Shown: positions 11,101-22,668, numbered from the stretch's first letter. The stretch: DNA of 64,000 nt from Paguma larvata (GCA_030068075.1 CM057839.1:19633167-19697166), one strand, 5' to 3'. Notes: generated by a model from the letters alone, not told the origin. A program made the numbers and translations.

Positions 11101-12995
11101 CGGGGGCACTCAAATTTGTAAAACATTTAATTACAAACATAAGCAATCTTATTGATAAAAGTGTGCTAATTGCAGGGGACTATAAAACTCCACTTATAGC
11201 AATGGATAGATCATCTACACAGAGAATCACTAAAGAAACAATGTCCCTGAATGACACGTTGGACCATATGAGCTTGAGAGATATATTTTGAGCTCTACAG
11301 CCAGAAGCAATGGAATTCACTTTCTTCTCAAATGCAGGTGGTACATTCTCCAAGATAGATCACATAATGGCACACAAAGAAGCCCTTAATAAATATAAAA
11401 TAATTGAGATCATACCATGCACACTTTCAGATCACAATTCTATGAAACTTGAAATCAACCACAGGAAAAAGTCTGGAAAATCCCCCAAAGCATGGATGCT
11501 AAAGAACATCCTACTAAAGAACAAATGAGTCAACGAGGCAATTAGAGAAGAAATTAAAACATATATGGAAACAAGTGAAAAGGAAAATACAACAATCCAA
11601 ACCATTTGAGATGCAGCAAAGGCAGTCCTAAGAGGAAAATATACTGCAATCCAGGCCTATCTCAAGAAACGAGAAAAAAACACTAATACAAAAATCTGAC
11701 AGCACACCTATAGGAACTAGAAGGAGAACATCAAAGATGCCCCAAACCTAGCAGAAGAAGAGAAATAATAAAAATAAGGGCAGAGATTAACAATATAGAA
11801 TCTGAACAAACAATAGAACAGATCAATGAAACCAAGAGCTGGTTTTTGAAAAAAATAAACAAAATCGATATACCTCTAGCCAGGCTTCTCAGAAAACAGA
11901 GAGGTACCAAATAGATAAAATCATGAGTGAAAATGAATTTATTACAACCAATTCCTCAGAAATACAAGCAATTATTGGGGAATAGTATGAAAAATTATAT
12001 GCCAACAAACTGGACAACCTGGGAGAAATGGAAAAATTCCTAAACACCCACACCTGACCAAAATAGAAAATTTGAAAAGACCCATAACTAGTGAACAAGT
12101 TGAATCAGTTATCAACAATGTCCCAATAAATAAGAGTCCTGGACCAGATGGCTTCCCTGCGGAATTTTACCAGACATTTAAAACAGAGTTAATACCTACC
12201 CTTCTCAAGCTGTTCCAAAAAATTGAAATGTAAGGAAAACTTCCAGACTCATTCTATGAAGCCAGCATCACCTTGATTCCCAAAACAGATAGAGGCCAAG
12301 CAAAAAAAGAGAAAAACAGGCCAATATCTCTGATGAATATGGATGCAAAAATTCTCAACAAGATACTAACAAATTGAATTCAACAGCATATAAAAAGAAT
12401 TATTCTCCATGATCAAGTCAGATTCATTCCTGGGTTGCAGGGCTGGTTCAATATTTGCAAATCAATCAATGTGATACACCACATTAACTAAAGAAGAAAT
12501 AAGAACCATATGATCCTGTCAATAGATGCAGAAAAAGTATTTGACAAAATACAGCACCCTTTCTTCATAAAAACCCTCAAGAAAGTTGGGATAGAAGGGA
12601 CATACCTAAACACCATTTATGAAAAGCCCAAAATGAATATCATCCTCAATGGGGAAAAACTGAGAGCCTTACCCCTGAGATCAGGAACACGACAGGGGTG
12701 TCCACTCTCGCCACTGCTTTTTAACATAGTGTTGGAGGTTCTAGCATCAGCAATCAGACAACAAAATGAAATAAAAGACATCAGAATTGGCAAGGATGAA
12801 GTCAAACTTTCACTTTTCACAGATGACATGATAGTCTACATGGAAACCCAACAGAATCCACCAAAAACCTGCTAGAACTGAATTCAGCAAAGTCGCAGGG
12901 TACAAAATCAATGTACAGAATCAGTTGCATTTTTATGCACCAATTATGAAGCAAAAGAAAGAGAAATAAAGAAACTAATCCCATTCACAATTGAA
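11101..12995 (+). mobile_element. L1, inverted 5' part: ORF2 endonuclease and RT region
   Basis: Plus-strand L1 ORF2. It enters in the middle of the apurinic endonuclease domain (peptide LIAGDYKTPLIAMDRSS, from the GDFN motif; SDHN at about 11435-11445) and continues through the reverse transcriptase. At 12510-12875 the frame carries [16 protein letters not shown] and the catalytic motif as FTDDM (usual FADDM). Stops and frameshifts separate the frames, so this is a dead element. The last recognisable L1 bases (CCATTCACAATTG, to about 12993) fall just upstream, in L1 order, of the first bases of the neighbouring minus-strand part. That is the signature of 5' inversion by twin priming. Confidence 0.95.
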
Positions 12996-13005
12996 TCAAT
13001 ATTTT
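12996..13005 (+). repeat. Right target-site duplication of the inverted L1
   Basis: Exact copy of 9340-9349 (TCAATATTTT) directly after the last L1 bases, followed by TTTAA. Confidence 0.75.
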
Positions 13006-13143
13006 TTTAATGCTATACGCTAATGCCCTACAAATACAGGGTTTCTGATATACATTCTACCTCATGCAATTCCAATACAAGTGAAAATTATTTTATTATG
13101 TTGTATATATATGCTTTGCTAAGTATATTATTAGAAGAACACT

Positions 13144-13368
13144 AATTTTTAAAAATTTTTTGACATTTATTTATTTTGAGAGAGAGCGAGAGAGGGAGAC
13201 AGAGCATGAGCAGGGGAAGGGCAGAGAGAGAGGGAGACACAGAATCTGAAGCAGGTTCTAGGCTCTGAGCTGTCAGCACAGAGCCTGATGCGGGGGCAGA
13301 AACCATGAGCAAGATCATGACCTGAGCCGAAGTCAGTCGCTCAACCGACTGAGCCACCCAGGCACCCC
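13144..13368 (-). mobile_element. Felid-type CAN-SINE
   Basis: Complete reverse-complement SINE with head GCCACCCAGGCACCCC at the right. Short direct repeats beginning AGAACA flank it (13134 and 13369). The B-box region is altered (GGGGCAGAAACCATGAGCAA). Confidence 0.95.
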
Positions 13369-13397
13369 AGAACATTACTTTTTAAATAGACATCAGT

Positions 13398-13617
13398 GGG
13401 GCGCCTGGGTGGCTCAGTCGGTTGAGCGTCCGACTTCGGCTCAGGTCATGATCTCACGGTCTGTGAGTTCGACCCGCGTCGGGCTCTGTGCTGACAGCTC
13501 AGAGCCTGGAGCCTGCCTCAGATTCTGTGTCTCCCTCTCTCTCTCTGCCTTTCCCCTGCTCATGCTCTGTTTCTCTCTGTCTCAAAAATAAATAAACATT
13601 AAAAAATTAAAAAAAAT
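13398..13617 (+). mobile_element. Young felid CAN-SINE with intact TSD
   Basis: Near-consensus SINE: GGGGCGCCTGGGTGGCTCAG head with the A-box, GTCTGTGAGTTCGA B-box, TCGGGCTCTGTGCTGACAGC, and AATAAATAAACATTAAAAAA tail. Perfect 14-bp target-site duplication AAATAGACATCAGT at 13384-13397 and 13618-13631. This is one of the youngest insertions here. The 60-codon frame inside it is not a gene. Confidence 0.98.
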
Positions 13618-13631
13618 AAATAGACATCAGT

Positions 13632-14080
13632 GAGAACCAATCTTCATATAATTTTATATTCATCATGATAGTTTAATTTCCCATGGAATAGCTTCTGGCT
13701 CCAAACATTTAGAATTGTGTTACTCCTCTGCTCACGTCCGATGACAGGATCTTGTCATATCACAGTAATGTCAGAATGTGACTTCATGTTTTACTTGTCT
13801 TGGCACAATATGAAGTGAATGGGCATAGTGGCTAGTGCAATTACTTCTAGAAACTACCTCTATTCTACAACTGAGAATAAAGCTTTTACTGTCATTGGAG
13901 GTGCCAGTGATACACAGAAACACTTAAGCCACAAAATTCAAACTCTTACTTATTCAACTTTTTCTGGGCCATATCCTAAAAAAAATAACTATAAGCACTC
14001 CAGAATTACACAACAGGAGAGGAGATCAGATGAAGAACAAATAAGGGTAGAAAGAAACTTTTAAGTAAATGCAAAATAAA
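13632..14080. other. Unassigned sequence
   Basis: No gene or nameable repeat. The 81-codon frame 13819-14064 runs into the adjacent GATA microsatellite and has no family resemblance. Confidence 0.5.
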
Positions 14081-14178
14081 GGATAGATAGATAGATAAAT
14101 AGATAGATAGATAGATATAGATAGATGTGGATACATATCTGCACATATATATTGTATATCTAATATATATATATATTA
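14081..14178 (+). repeat. (GATA)n and (TA)n microsatellites
   Basis: An imperfect GATA array at 14081-14126 is followed by mixed sequence and a (TA)n tract at about 14160-14176. Likely polymorphic. The translated ILSIYLSIYLS-type frame on the minus strand is an artefact of it. Confidence 0.95.
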
Positions 14179-14275
14179 TCTCTACAAAAACAGAATCATA
14201 GACATTGGCTACCCAAGGCACCGTAGTAAAACTCCATAGACCATATTTTTTCATTGTTCTAGAATCTTAAAGTCC

Positions 14276-14345
14276 ATAATGAAGGTGCCAGCAAATTTAG
14301 TGTCTGGCGAGACCTCTTCTTGCTGACTTGTGATAGGGCCCTTTA
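14276..14345 (+). mobile_element. Fragment of an old interspersed repeat (type B)
   Basis: GAAGGTGCCAGCAAATTTAG and TGTCTGGCGAGACC resemble the internal part of the repeat type seen at 15452, 36915 and 37733 (the one opening with a CTATTGCTG..AACAAATTACCAC text). Short and uncertain. Confidence 0.4.
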
Positions 14346-14999
14346 TTGGTGTATGTGTGGGTATGCAGCTAAAGTTATTTGTATAGGGAAATTTATAGGG
14401 TTAAGAGTTAATATTAGAAAGGAAGAAAGATCTAAAATGAATGACCCCAGAGTCCCTCGCAGGAAGTTAGAAGAAGAGTAACAAAACAGAATATTGAACA
14501 AAAAACAAACATAACAAAGTAACAAAGCTAAAACCTGCTTCATTGAAAAGTTAAACAAAAATGTTATCATTTTTAGCGAAAGAGAAAAAACACCAACCAA
14601 TAATACAAGAAATTACATATCCCACAGATCTTAATAGGTAATAAAAATATGAGACTATTAATCCAACAAAATTAGAAACTTAGATAATGGCAAAATTCCC
14701 TTTAAGACATAGCTATCAAAGTTCACTAAAGAAGAGATAGCCTGATTAATTCTATATCTATCAATTAATGATAAGAAAAACACAAAATTAATGAGGTGAC
14801 ACAAAAGTGAAACAATCTGATAATTGATATTTACAAAATTTATATGGTGAACATCCTATCACAATGTTAAATTTTTAATTATTTGATACTAAAATTAGGA
14901 ACAAAACTGGTTTACTATCATCTTTTCTGTTCAATAATAAAGAATAAAAATACTAAAGACAAAAATACCAGATAAGAAGAAATAAAATGGTCAGTGCTA
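14346..14999. other. Unassigned AT-rich sequence
   Basis: No gene or repeat recognised. The 85-codon minus-strand frame 14343-14600 is hydrophobic only because the DNA is A-rich. Confidence 0.45.
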
Positions 15000-15445
15000 G
15001 AATATGTATTCCCTGCCGGGTAACACTACTCTGTTCTTTTCAACATAAATTAGTTACTCTTTTGTATCTATTTCATTCAGCATAATATTTTTGAAGTACT
15101 TCATAGTTGTTCTTATTTTATTACATTGTATATACGATGCATTCTTCTAGAAGATTTTTAAACTTGCCTTTCGTATTTAGTTCTATGATCTATTATAAAT
15201 TAATATTTGTGTGGTGTGAGATAGGAGTTGAAATTTATATTTTTCCATATGGAGTGTATATTGTTTCAGCATAATTTATTTTAATCCTTTCTTTTTCCAT
15301 TGACTCGCTTTGACCTTTATGTGAAAGAAACTTGACCACATAAATATGGGTCTATTTTTTTTTTTTTTTTTTGTATTCTCTGTTGTGTTCCTTTGATCCA
15401 TTTGGTTGCATTTACTCCAATTTTGTGCTGTCTTGAATATCATAT
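15000..15445 (-). mobile_element. Old L1 (L1M type), 3' UTR and ORF2 end
   Basis: Antisense L1 landmarks: TTTCATTCAGCATAAT, then GTGTGGTGTGAGATAG, TTTTTCCATATGGA and GTTTCAGCATAATTTATT (L1: GTTCCAGCACCATTTGTT), then a poly-T near 15355-15372. The same L1 resumes at about 15950 after an inserted repeat. Confidence 0.7.
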
Positions 15446-15451
15446 TTGTAT

Positions 15452-15905
15452 TACTTTCCTTTGGCTTTAGTAGTAAATTACCATAAATATGGTGTCTTAA
15501 CGGAAATTTACTCTCTCACGGTTCTGGAGGCAAGAAGTTCAAAGCCAGTTATACTGAATCAAGATGTAGGTGTCAGCAAAAAAAATGCTCCATATGGAGT
15601 CTTTAGAGGAGAATCTATTCCTCTCATCGGTTAGCTTCTGGTCTCTGCCACTAACTCCTTGACTTGTGGCCTCATTACACCAGTCTCCGTCTCTGTGGTC
15701 ACATTGCCTTCTCCTCTGGTCTGTCTCATCTTCCTGTTTTTGTCTTATTAGGATAATGGTGACGGCATTGGGAGCCCACCCAAGTAATACAAAATGACCT
15801 CCTCTTCTCAAGATGCTTAACTTAATCACCCCTGCAATGAGCCTTTTTCCAAATGAAGTAGAAGACACTGGGATGTGGATTTATTCTGTGGAGACCACAG
15901 GATAT
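15452..15905 (+). mobile_element. Old interspersed repeat (type B) inside L1M
   Basis: Shows the characteristic text of an ancient mammalian repeat: CTTTAGTAGTAAATTACCAT, TCTCTCACGGTTCTGGAGGC, AGTCTCCGTCTCTGTGGTCA, GGGAGCCCACCC, and CTTAACTTAATCACCCCTGC. The same type occurs at 36915-37540 and 37733-38695. I recognise the type but will not give a subfamily name. Frames at 15446-15634 and 15539-15868 lie wholly or mostly inside it and are not genes. Confidence 0.75.
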
Positions 15906-15949
15906 AAAGGTACTCTAATAATACCTTCATAGTTTCAAAAAGCAGGTAA

Positions 15950-16560
15950 TGACAGACCACTGCCTTTCATCTTTCTTTTCAAGATTGTTTTGCTCTTATA
16001 GATATTTGTCTTTTAAGGTTAATTTTAGAGTCAGTTTTTAATTTCTTGAAAATAATTTGCTGGAGTTTTGATGGGATTATTTTATATCTATAGATTACGC
16101 AAGGATATACTGTCATCTTAAATATATTGTGCTTTCAAATCCATGATTCGTTACCGTTCTTTATTTATTTAAGCCTTTAATCGTTTTTTAATAATATTTT
16201 GTAATTATCACTGAATAAGTACATATAATCACTGTGTTCATCCTCAGGTATTTTGTGATTCCTAATGCTATTGAAAATTATTCTTTTTTACAAACTTGAT
16301 TATTTAAGTAGCTTCTCTGGAGATTTCATAGGATTCTCTTTGTATACAATCATTAATTATAAATAAGCACATGTTGATTTTTGTTTCATTTTATTTTCTT
16401 ATTACACTGGTTTAGGAATTCCAATACAATGTGGAATGAAAATCATTAAAGAGGATATCCTTACTTTGTTTCTGTTCTCAATATTGTCTAGTTTTACAGT
16501 TTTTATTGCAGAAAGGCACAATCCAGTACCAGTTACTTCATCATGACTATTCATTCTGAT
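15950..16560 (-). mobile_element. Old L1 (L1M type), ORF2 continued
   Basis: Antisense ORF2 text: AAGATTGTTTTGCTCTTATA, TGCTGGAGTTTTGATGGGAT, CTATAGATTACGC, CAAATCCATGATTCG, GGTATTTTGTGATTCCTAAT. In L1 order it follows directly from 15000-15445, so both belong to one element split by the repeat at 15452-15905. Confidence 0.75.
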
Positions 16561-18999
16561 TTGCATAACTATCTCAAAACTAACTCTGAAACTTAGTGAT
16601 CTAATTCAATGATGGCATTTAGCTTGCTCAAGAGTCTTAAATTTGATCAGTACTTATTATAATTATCTGTACTCAACTTGAACTCACCTGGGGCAGCTCA
16701 AAGGCTAGGGCCAAAATTATCTACGGGTTTTCTCACATTTTGGGAATTGATAGTGGTATTAGGCTGGTTAGGACTAGCAGTGATAAATGGGTATCTTTGC
16801 ACGAATATCTTCATGGGGTTCTCTATGTTTCAGAATTTTGTTATAACATGGTGACTGCATTTCATGAGCAAGCCCTAAAACACAGGGCTAGACTAAAGTT
16901 TCATTCCATTTTATGTCCTAGTCACATAAACTGCATTGTTATTTCAATCAAATTCTATTTTGTGAAGCATTCACAAAGTTACAGACATTTGCAAACAGAA
17001 GGAAAGTAGGCTTCATTCACTTCTTGATTGGCATGTTACCTTTTTGGAAGGGCAAGTAGGATTGTAAATAGTGCCACAAACAATTTTTTAGTACAACATA
17101 TTGTGATGGTTCAATAATTTCTTTTAAAGGTGTATTTTATTTGGCTATTGCACAACAACAATTGTTAACAATTAACAACATAATTGCCATAAGATAATCA
17201 ATATGGATGACAGAAAGAGAAGGGTAGAAGGAATAAGTTAACTTTATTAATTTTTGTGCATTTTAAATATTAGAATACATGTAATTTTTATGTAACAGGT
17301 ACATAACTGGATACATAAATAGTATTAAACCCAAAATACAGCTTCTAATATATCTTATAATGTGGTAAATATTCTCAAAGAGATGTTATGAAGGAACTCT
17401 TCAATAAGTACTTCTGATGAAGTTGAAGATGACTTTACCAAGGAAATGGGCATTTGTCTTAGATGTAGGTTTTTCCTAATGCTGGATCATTTTAGTCCTA
17501 AGCTACTTATATTATAATTTTATAATTAACCTTTCTTTTAGATTTGTTTAAATCATCTCACTCACTAAATGTACTTCAGTTTCTTCATTTTATTTTCTTA
17601 TCATTGGTGGTCAGATCTGAGTCCTGGATTCAGATGCACTACAACTGAACCATGAACATTAGATAAGTACAGGGCATCCAGTCTCAAAATGGGAAGTGGG
17701 GAGATGAATGTATACCACTTGGCTTCCTCTAAAGAATTAGTATATTGAAAGTTGTGTTTATTTATTCCCCCAAAAAAGTTTTCAGTCAAAAAAAAGGAAA
17801 AAAAACAGTATTAAAAAACTAGATAATTCATCCAAATCCCTTGATATAGGTTCTTGTGACTGAAACATAACTAGTTAATGCATTATTTCTTTACTTTTCC
17901 CATCTGGATAAAGTCTACTATGTTAGCGCATGTAAATTTTTTCAAAATATTTTTTCACCGAAAAGAATATAAAATACAGGCTAAAATCAGCTCATATTGG
18001 TAAATAAAATATTTCGGTGTAAACGTTATACCTCAGATATTAATACAGTGTCAAGTGTAAGAAGATATTACACAAACTTACTACTCAATGTAATTTGGTT
18101 ACATCAGAAAATCGTAAGTATACATTTTGGTAAATAAACGTATTTGGTTCCTAAATCTAAAAACCAATCTCGTGATGAGAATTAACAGACCTTATATATC
18201 CAAACTCCCACTGAGAATTCAATTGCTACATCTTCATTACTGAAGAGTCATACCATTTTTAGAGTACTTTATTTAAACATACAACTGAGTTGTGAATTCT
18301 ATAACATGGCAGTTTTGTGCAGGGTAAAGATGCACAATTTTCAGTGGAACAATTTATATACCAACCTATAATTATTCATTCCCAGTTAGCAACTATTTAT
18401 AGAATCATGACAGCCACTCTAGAAGTATGTTTTAGAAATTATTGTTGAATTTTGCACTTAGTAATTAGATTATATTATTAGAGGAGTGCTAAGTTTCAGT
18501 CATTGAAATTTAAAAGACTCCTGAAACCTCTTGCTGAGGGTACTTGATTCCACTCCCATGGAAACTGTTGCAGCCTTGACAAATAGCCTGTAAATAGTTT
18601 TTGAAAAAAAAATGAGTGTTAGAATATGCCTTTGCTGTTGGTGAAATTTTAAGCATAACAATATATGCCAGGTAATATTTCCCTTTCCTTAACTTTTTGG
18701 AATGACAACTGGAAAAACTAGGATTTACATAAACAATAATTCCAATACAAATTTTTATAAAGAGTTGGTATTTTATACATATGTAAAATAGTATAATGTC
18801 ATTTTTAGGTGGTCTGTAATAAATAAAAATATTATTTTTCAAACTTACTGAAATGAAATACAGAAATAGAAATTAATTTTAAATAAAGAGCCAATGGTGT
18901 ATGTAAGTGAAATGGAATGCTAATCTCGCATTAAGACAGAAGCAAAAAGAAAAACAAAAGGGAGAAAGAGAAAAAAGGAACAGATGGATTAAATAAAAA
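16561..18999. other. Long repeat-poor AT-rich stretch
   Basis: I see no gene and no repeat I can name over about 2.4 kb. Frames at 16740-17009, 17601-17789 and 18510-18842 have no recognisable domain. The window's fossil load is low here, so it may be old unique sequence. Confidence 0.5.
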
Positions 19000-20198
19000 A
19001 TTAACAAAGTGATAGACTTTAAGGCAAAACATACCAATATTCACATTAAATTAAAAATATTCTCAACACCCCGATTGGAAGAGATGCATTGTCAGATGGG
19101 TTATAAATACAACACCTAGTTACATGCTGCTTATAGGAAATCACTTTAAATATGAAGACACAAAAATACTAATAATTAAAGGATATAAAAAAGTATATCA
19201 TGCCAATTCTAGTCCAAAGAAATCTGGGGTGTCTCTATTAATTTCTGGAATAAATTCCAAAGCAAAGAATATCCCAGGGACAGAAAAGGTAATTTCATGA
19301 CTAAAAAAAAAAAATGATAATAATAATAAAAGTGGTTCATTAATCAAGACAATTTAGCACCCAGGAATAGAGTTATTAATAATAGATAAACCCACAATCA
19401 CAGCAGCCAAATATTTCAATATCACTCAATAATTGATAGGGGAAGTTGAAAATCACCAAGAATATGGAAAATTTGAACTACACTCTGAATCACTTGACTT
19501 AATTGACATTTTTAGAAGACTTTTCAACACCAAGAATATTTTGTGCTCCAGAACAAATCTTATTACATTTGAACACTGTCAAGTCATATAAAACATGTTC
19601 TGTGACCATAATAATATTAAGTTAGAAATCAGCAATGGGAAGATATCTGGGAAATCCATGGATATGTGAAAAGTAAATTACCCAGAGGTCAAAGAAGAAA
19701 TCTAAAAAGGAAATTAGAAACAAAGTATTTTGAACTAATGAAAATGAAAACACAACATGTCAAAATCTATGAGATTCCCCTAAAGTAGAGCTGAGAAGTA
19801 TATTTATAACACCAAAGTCATTCTTAGATAACAGGATTATCTCAACTCAATAAACTCAGTTTTTATCTTTAAGAAACTAGAAGGACCAAATTAAAAAAAA
19901 AAAAAAAAAAGAAGAGACTCAAATTGAGCAGAAAATAGAAAACATGAAATATTAGAGAGAACATGATCGAAAAAGAAAATCAAAAAATAGTAGAGAAAAT
20001 CAATAAAATCAAAAACTTTTTGCTTGAGAAGATAGGTAAAATAGGTAAAACTGATCAGTGTCTAGCCAGAATGAACCAGAAAACAAGATAGAACATAGAA
20101 ATTAACAATATCAGTTATTATGTTATCATATTTTTAAAAACTAAAAAATAAAATGCCTATCTCAGAGGATGTATAAAAAAAATCACTGGATGAGATTT
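19000..20198 (+). mobile_element. Old L1 (L1M type), ORF2 5' half
   Basis: Heavily decayed plus-strand ORF2 endonuclease-region text: AGATGGGTTATAAATACAAC, CTAGTCCAAAGAAATCTGGG, GTGACCATAATAATATTAAG, AGAAATCAGCAATGGGAAGA, GTAGAGCTGAGAAGTATATT. A-rich interruptions (19300-19330, 19892-19910) are later slippage. No frame survives. Confidence 0.75.
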
Positions 20199-20205
20199 AA
20201 CATTA

Positions 20206-20404
20206 TTATATTTTAGGTTTATTTATTATGAGAGAGACAGAGACAGTGTGGGCAGGAGAGGGACAGAGAGGGAGAATCTGAAGCAGGCTCTCCACTGTCA
20301 GCACAGAGCCTGATGTGGGGCTCAAACTCATGAAACCATGAGATCATGACGTGAACCAAAATCAAGAGTCTGATGCTTAACCGACTGAGTCACCTATGCA
20401 CCTC
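20206..20404 (-). mobile_element. CAN-SINE, older subtype
   Basis: Reverse-complement SINE in the L1M: GAGAGAGACAGAGACAGTGT, CTGTCAGCACAGAGCCTGAT, GGGGCTCAAACTCATGAAAC, and a degraded head ending GTCACCTATGCACCTCC. Imperfect flanking repeats AACATTATT / AACGTTATT at about 20200 and 20406. Confidence 0.92.
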
Positions 20405-21210
20405 CAACGTTATTTTTTGATAAACACTGTCAAAAACCAAGAATAGAAAAGTATGATTTAAAAAAATAAACATAAAAATGTACATTTAATAACAAACTAC
20501 TAGGCTTTAAGCAGCAAAATAAGTTGAAAAATAAAAGATTCAATGAAAAGGAAGAAGTGTAGAAATCTAATGGAAAACTCACAAAAAAACTACTAAAACC
20601 TAGGAGCTTAGCTAGTTTCTAAGGTACAGAATGGATACACAAGCTTCATCTATATATTCATATTCTTTAAATAAATAATTAGAAATTGAAATTTAGAAAG
20701 CAATGCTATTTATATAGCATTAAAATTATAAGGCACAAAAAACCTGACAAAATAGATACCAAACTGATACTCCAAATATTACACTTTTGCTGATAGAAAT
20801 TAAAGAAAGTCTTGATAAATAGATCTTTTCCATAGCTCAGAAGTTGTAAAATGTCATGATGTCAAAGCCTTTCCAGTTGATCCAGAGATACAGTGAAATC
20901 TTAAAATCCTGTAAGTAGGCAGTGGCTAATGGATTCTAAAATTCATATAGAAACATAACGAATCAAACTTACCTGTTCTTATCTTAAAAAGAACAAAATT
21001 TGACATTTAGCATTAATCTGTGTAGTATTATCAAAAAAGACATGCTTATCAGTTGAATGGAATAGCATCAAGAAAAAGATTCACACATTTTTGGGCATCT
21101 AATTTTCAGACAGATACACTAAGGTAATCCAGGGGCGAAAGGATAGTCTTCAACAAATGGTGCTGGAGCAATCATATATCGACGTATAGGAAAAAAATGT
21201 CATCTATGGA
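20405..21210 (+). mobile_element. Old L1 (L1M type), ORF2 continued
   Basis: Plus-strand ORF2 text past the reverse transcriptase: ATTCTAAAATTCATATAGAA (L1: ATTCTAAAATTTATATGGAA), then GGGCGAAAGGATAGTCTTCA and CAACAAATGGTGCTGGAGCA. It fits as the continuation of 19000-20198 after the SINE. Recognition is weak between about 20405 and 20750. Confidence 0.7.
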
Positions 21211-21216
21211 TTGCAC

Positions 21217-21231
21217 CATATGCGCGTGCGT

Positions 21232-21270
<39 letters not shown>
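21217..21270 (+). repeat. (CA)n microsatellite with GCGCGTGCGTG lead-in
   Basis: 54 bp of strictly alternating pyrimidine and purine: CATATGCGCGTGCGTG followed by (CA)n ending CG. Alternation of this kind favours left-handed Z-DNA. Likely length-polymorphic. Confidence 0.95.
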
Positions 21271-21271
<1 letters not shown>

Positions 21272-22413
21272 CAGTAGACCTTATCGTTCATAGGTTTGAT
21301 TAAAGGCCACTGTCTCAAAGCTCTAGAAGACATAGAAACGCCTATAAAGTTCTTCCCTCCAGAAGGACCCCTGAATTTAAGAAATACCCAAAAAAGCTCG
21401 ATCTAGAGGACTACAAGTTTTCTATAACTTTGGAAAGAGTGACTCAGAATTAATTATGATTTGGTTGTCATATTATGTTTTGAATTCTGTCAGAAAGAGG
21501 GTGAAGTAAGCCAAGAGAAGAAAGAGGGTCTCTTATTTGAAGAGTTTTCTGGAAATTATTACTTCATTAGGGAACTTCCTAAGAGAAGGAAACATTGGAA
21601 TATTTCATGATAGCATCATCTGTTTTAAGTTCTATCCTGATGATTGACTGACAAGGTTTGGGCCACGTAAAAATTATATATTAATTTATTCTCCCTTAAT
21701 TTTCTCCCCCCAGCAAGTTTCAAAGAAGGTGTTTAACATCACATAGTTCCTTTCTAATATAAGAGAGTGTGAATTATTCACATATATAGCTTCTCAAATA
21801 AGTACTTCTGTAAACTCATAATGGGCGTGTATGATAAAAGCACGATTTAGATCACAAGAATCTAAATCATTCGTAAAGATTCAGAGGTATAAATGCAGAA
21901 GAAAAACAAAGTAACAAAATAGTCAAGAATCTCATTAAATAGATTTTTAATATATAATACTAAATATGTCATTGGCTTACATTAACAGCTAAAATAATTA
22001 ATTCAATCTCTTGTATTTTGTAATAATGTAACTCAAATATACCCCATTTCTTAAAGTTATATAAACAACAATATAATCTTGGTAATTTGAGTTGGTCAAG
22101 TGAAAATTGAGGTTTTAATTATAAAGCTTCCATTTTCCCATAGGATTTCTTCACAGTCTCCATGTGCAATTCATTATGCCTTCTCTTGCTAGCTAGCATA
22201 TTCAGGAATCTACAAAGTATATTTTTAAATTAACACTTAATGTGAAGACTCACTATATATTTCCTGGAGCATTTTGGCTTATCTGATTTAATTTTACACA
22301 TGCATTCATTGTATTTACACATAAAAGGTCTACCATGTATTGGATGTCCACAAATTGTAGGATATCAAATGTGATTAGCATAATTAGAAAGCAGATATAA
22401 ATGGTGCCATTTA
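21271..22413. other. Unassigned sequence
   Basis: No gene or nameable repeat. A small inverted repeat, GATTTAGA / TCTAAATC, is at about 21845-21868. Confidence 0.5.
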
Positions 22414-22429
22414 AACTGTAGGCAGGCAG

Positions 22430-22668
22430 GGGCGCCTGAGAGACTCAGTCTGTTGAGTGTCCAACTTCAACCCAAGTCATGATCTCATCATTCGTGAGTT
22501 TGAGCCCTGAATCAGGTTCTGTGCTGACAGCTCAGAGCCTGGAGCCTGCTTTGGATTCTGTCTCTCCCTCTTTCCCCTGTTCCTCTCCTGCTCATACTCT
22601 ATCTCTGTCTCTATCTCTGTTTCAGTCTCTCTCTCGAAAGTAAATATAAAAATATTAAACAATATATT
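22430..22668 (+). mobile_element. CAN-SINE with imperfect TSD
   Basis: Head GGGCGCCTGAGAGACTCAGT, B-box-like GTGAGTTTGAGCCCTG, CTCAGAGCCTGGAGCCTGCT, long TC stretch, AT tail. Flanked by TGTAGGCAGGCAG (22418) and TGTAGGTAGGCAG (22674). Minus-strand frames over it are SINE artefacts. Confidence 0.95.

Noticed and set aside
12510..12875. Apparent reverse-transcriptase gene
   Set aside because: It is a fragment of L1 ORF2 in a 5'-inverted, frame-broken element. The catalytic box reads FTDDM, and the endonuclease lies in other frames.
13398..13470. tRNA-like A-box and B-box in the SINE heads
   Set aside because: These are the internal Pol III promoter elements of tRNA-Lys-derived SINEs. No copy here can fold as an intact tRNA with an acceptor stem, so no tRNA gene is called.
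13409..13591. Recurring peptide MAQSVERPTSAQVMISRSVSS in many frames across the window
   Set aside because: It is the translation of the CAN-SINE head and body (also at 8749-8931, 13142-13375, 28805-28993, 30697-30891 and 61800-62057). It recurs because the SINE recurs, not because of a gene family.
14006..14254. IYLSIYLSIYLS repeat protein
   Set aside because: Direct translation of the GATA and TA microsatellites.
15539..15868. 109-codon minus-strand frame with acidic/basic run
   Set aside because: It lies almost entirely inside an old interspersed repeat whose plus-strand text is recognisable.
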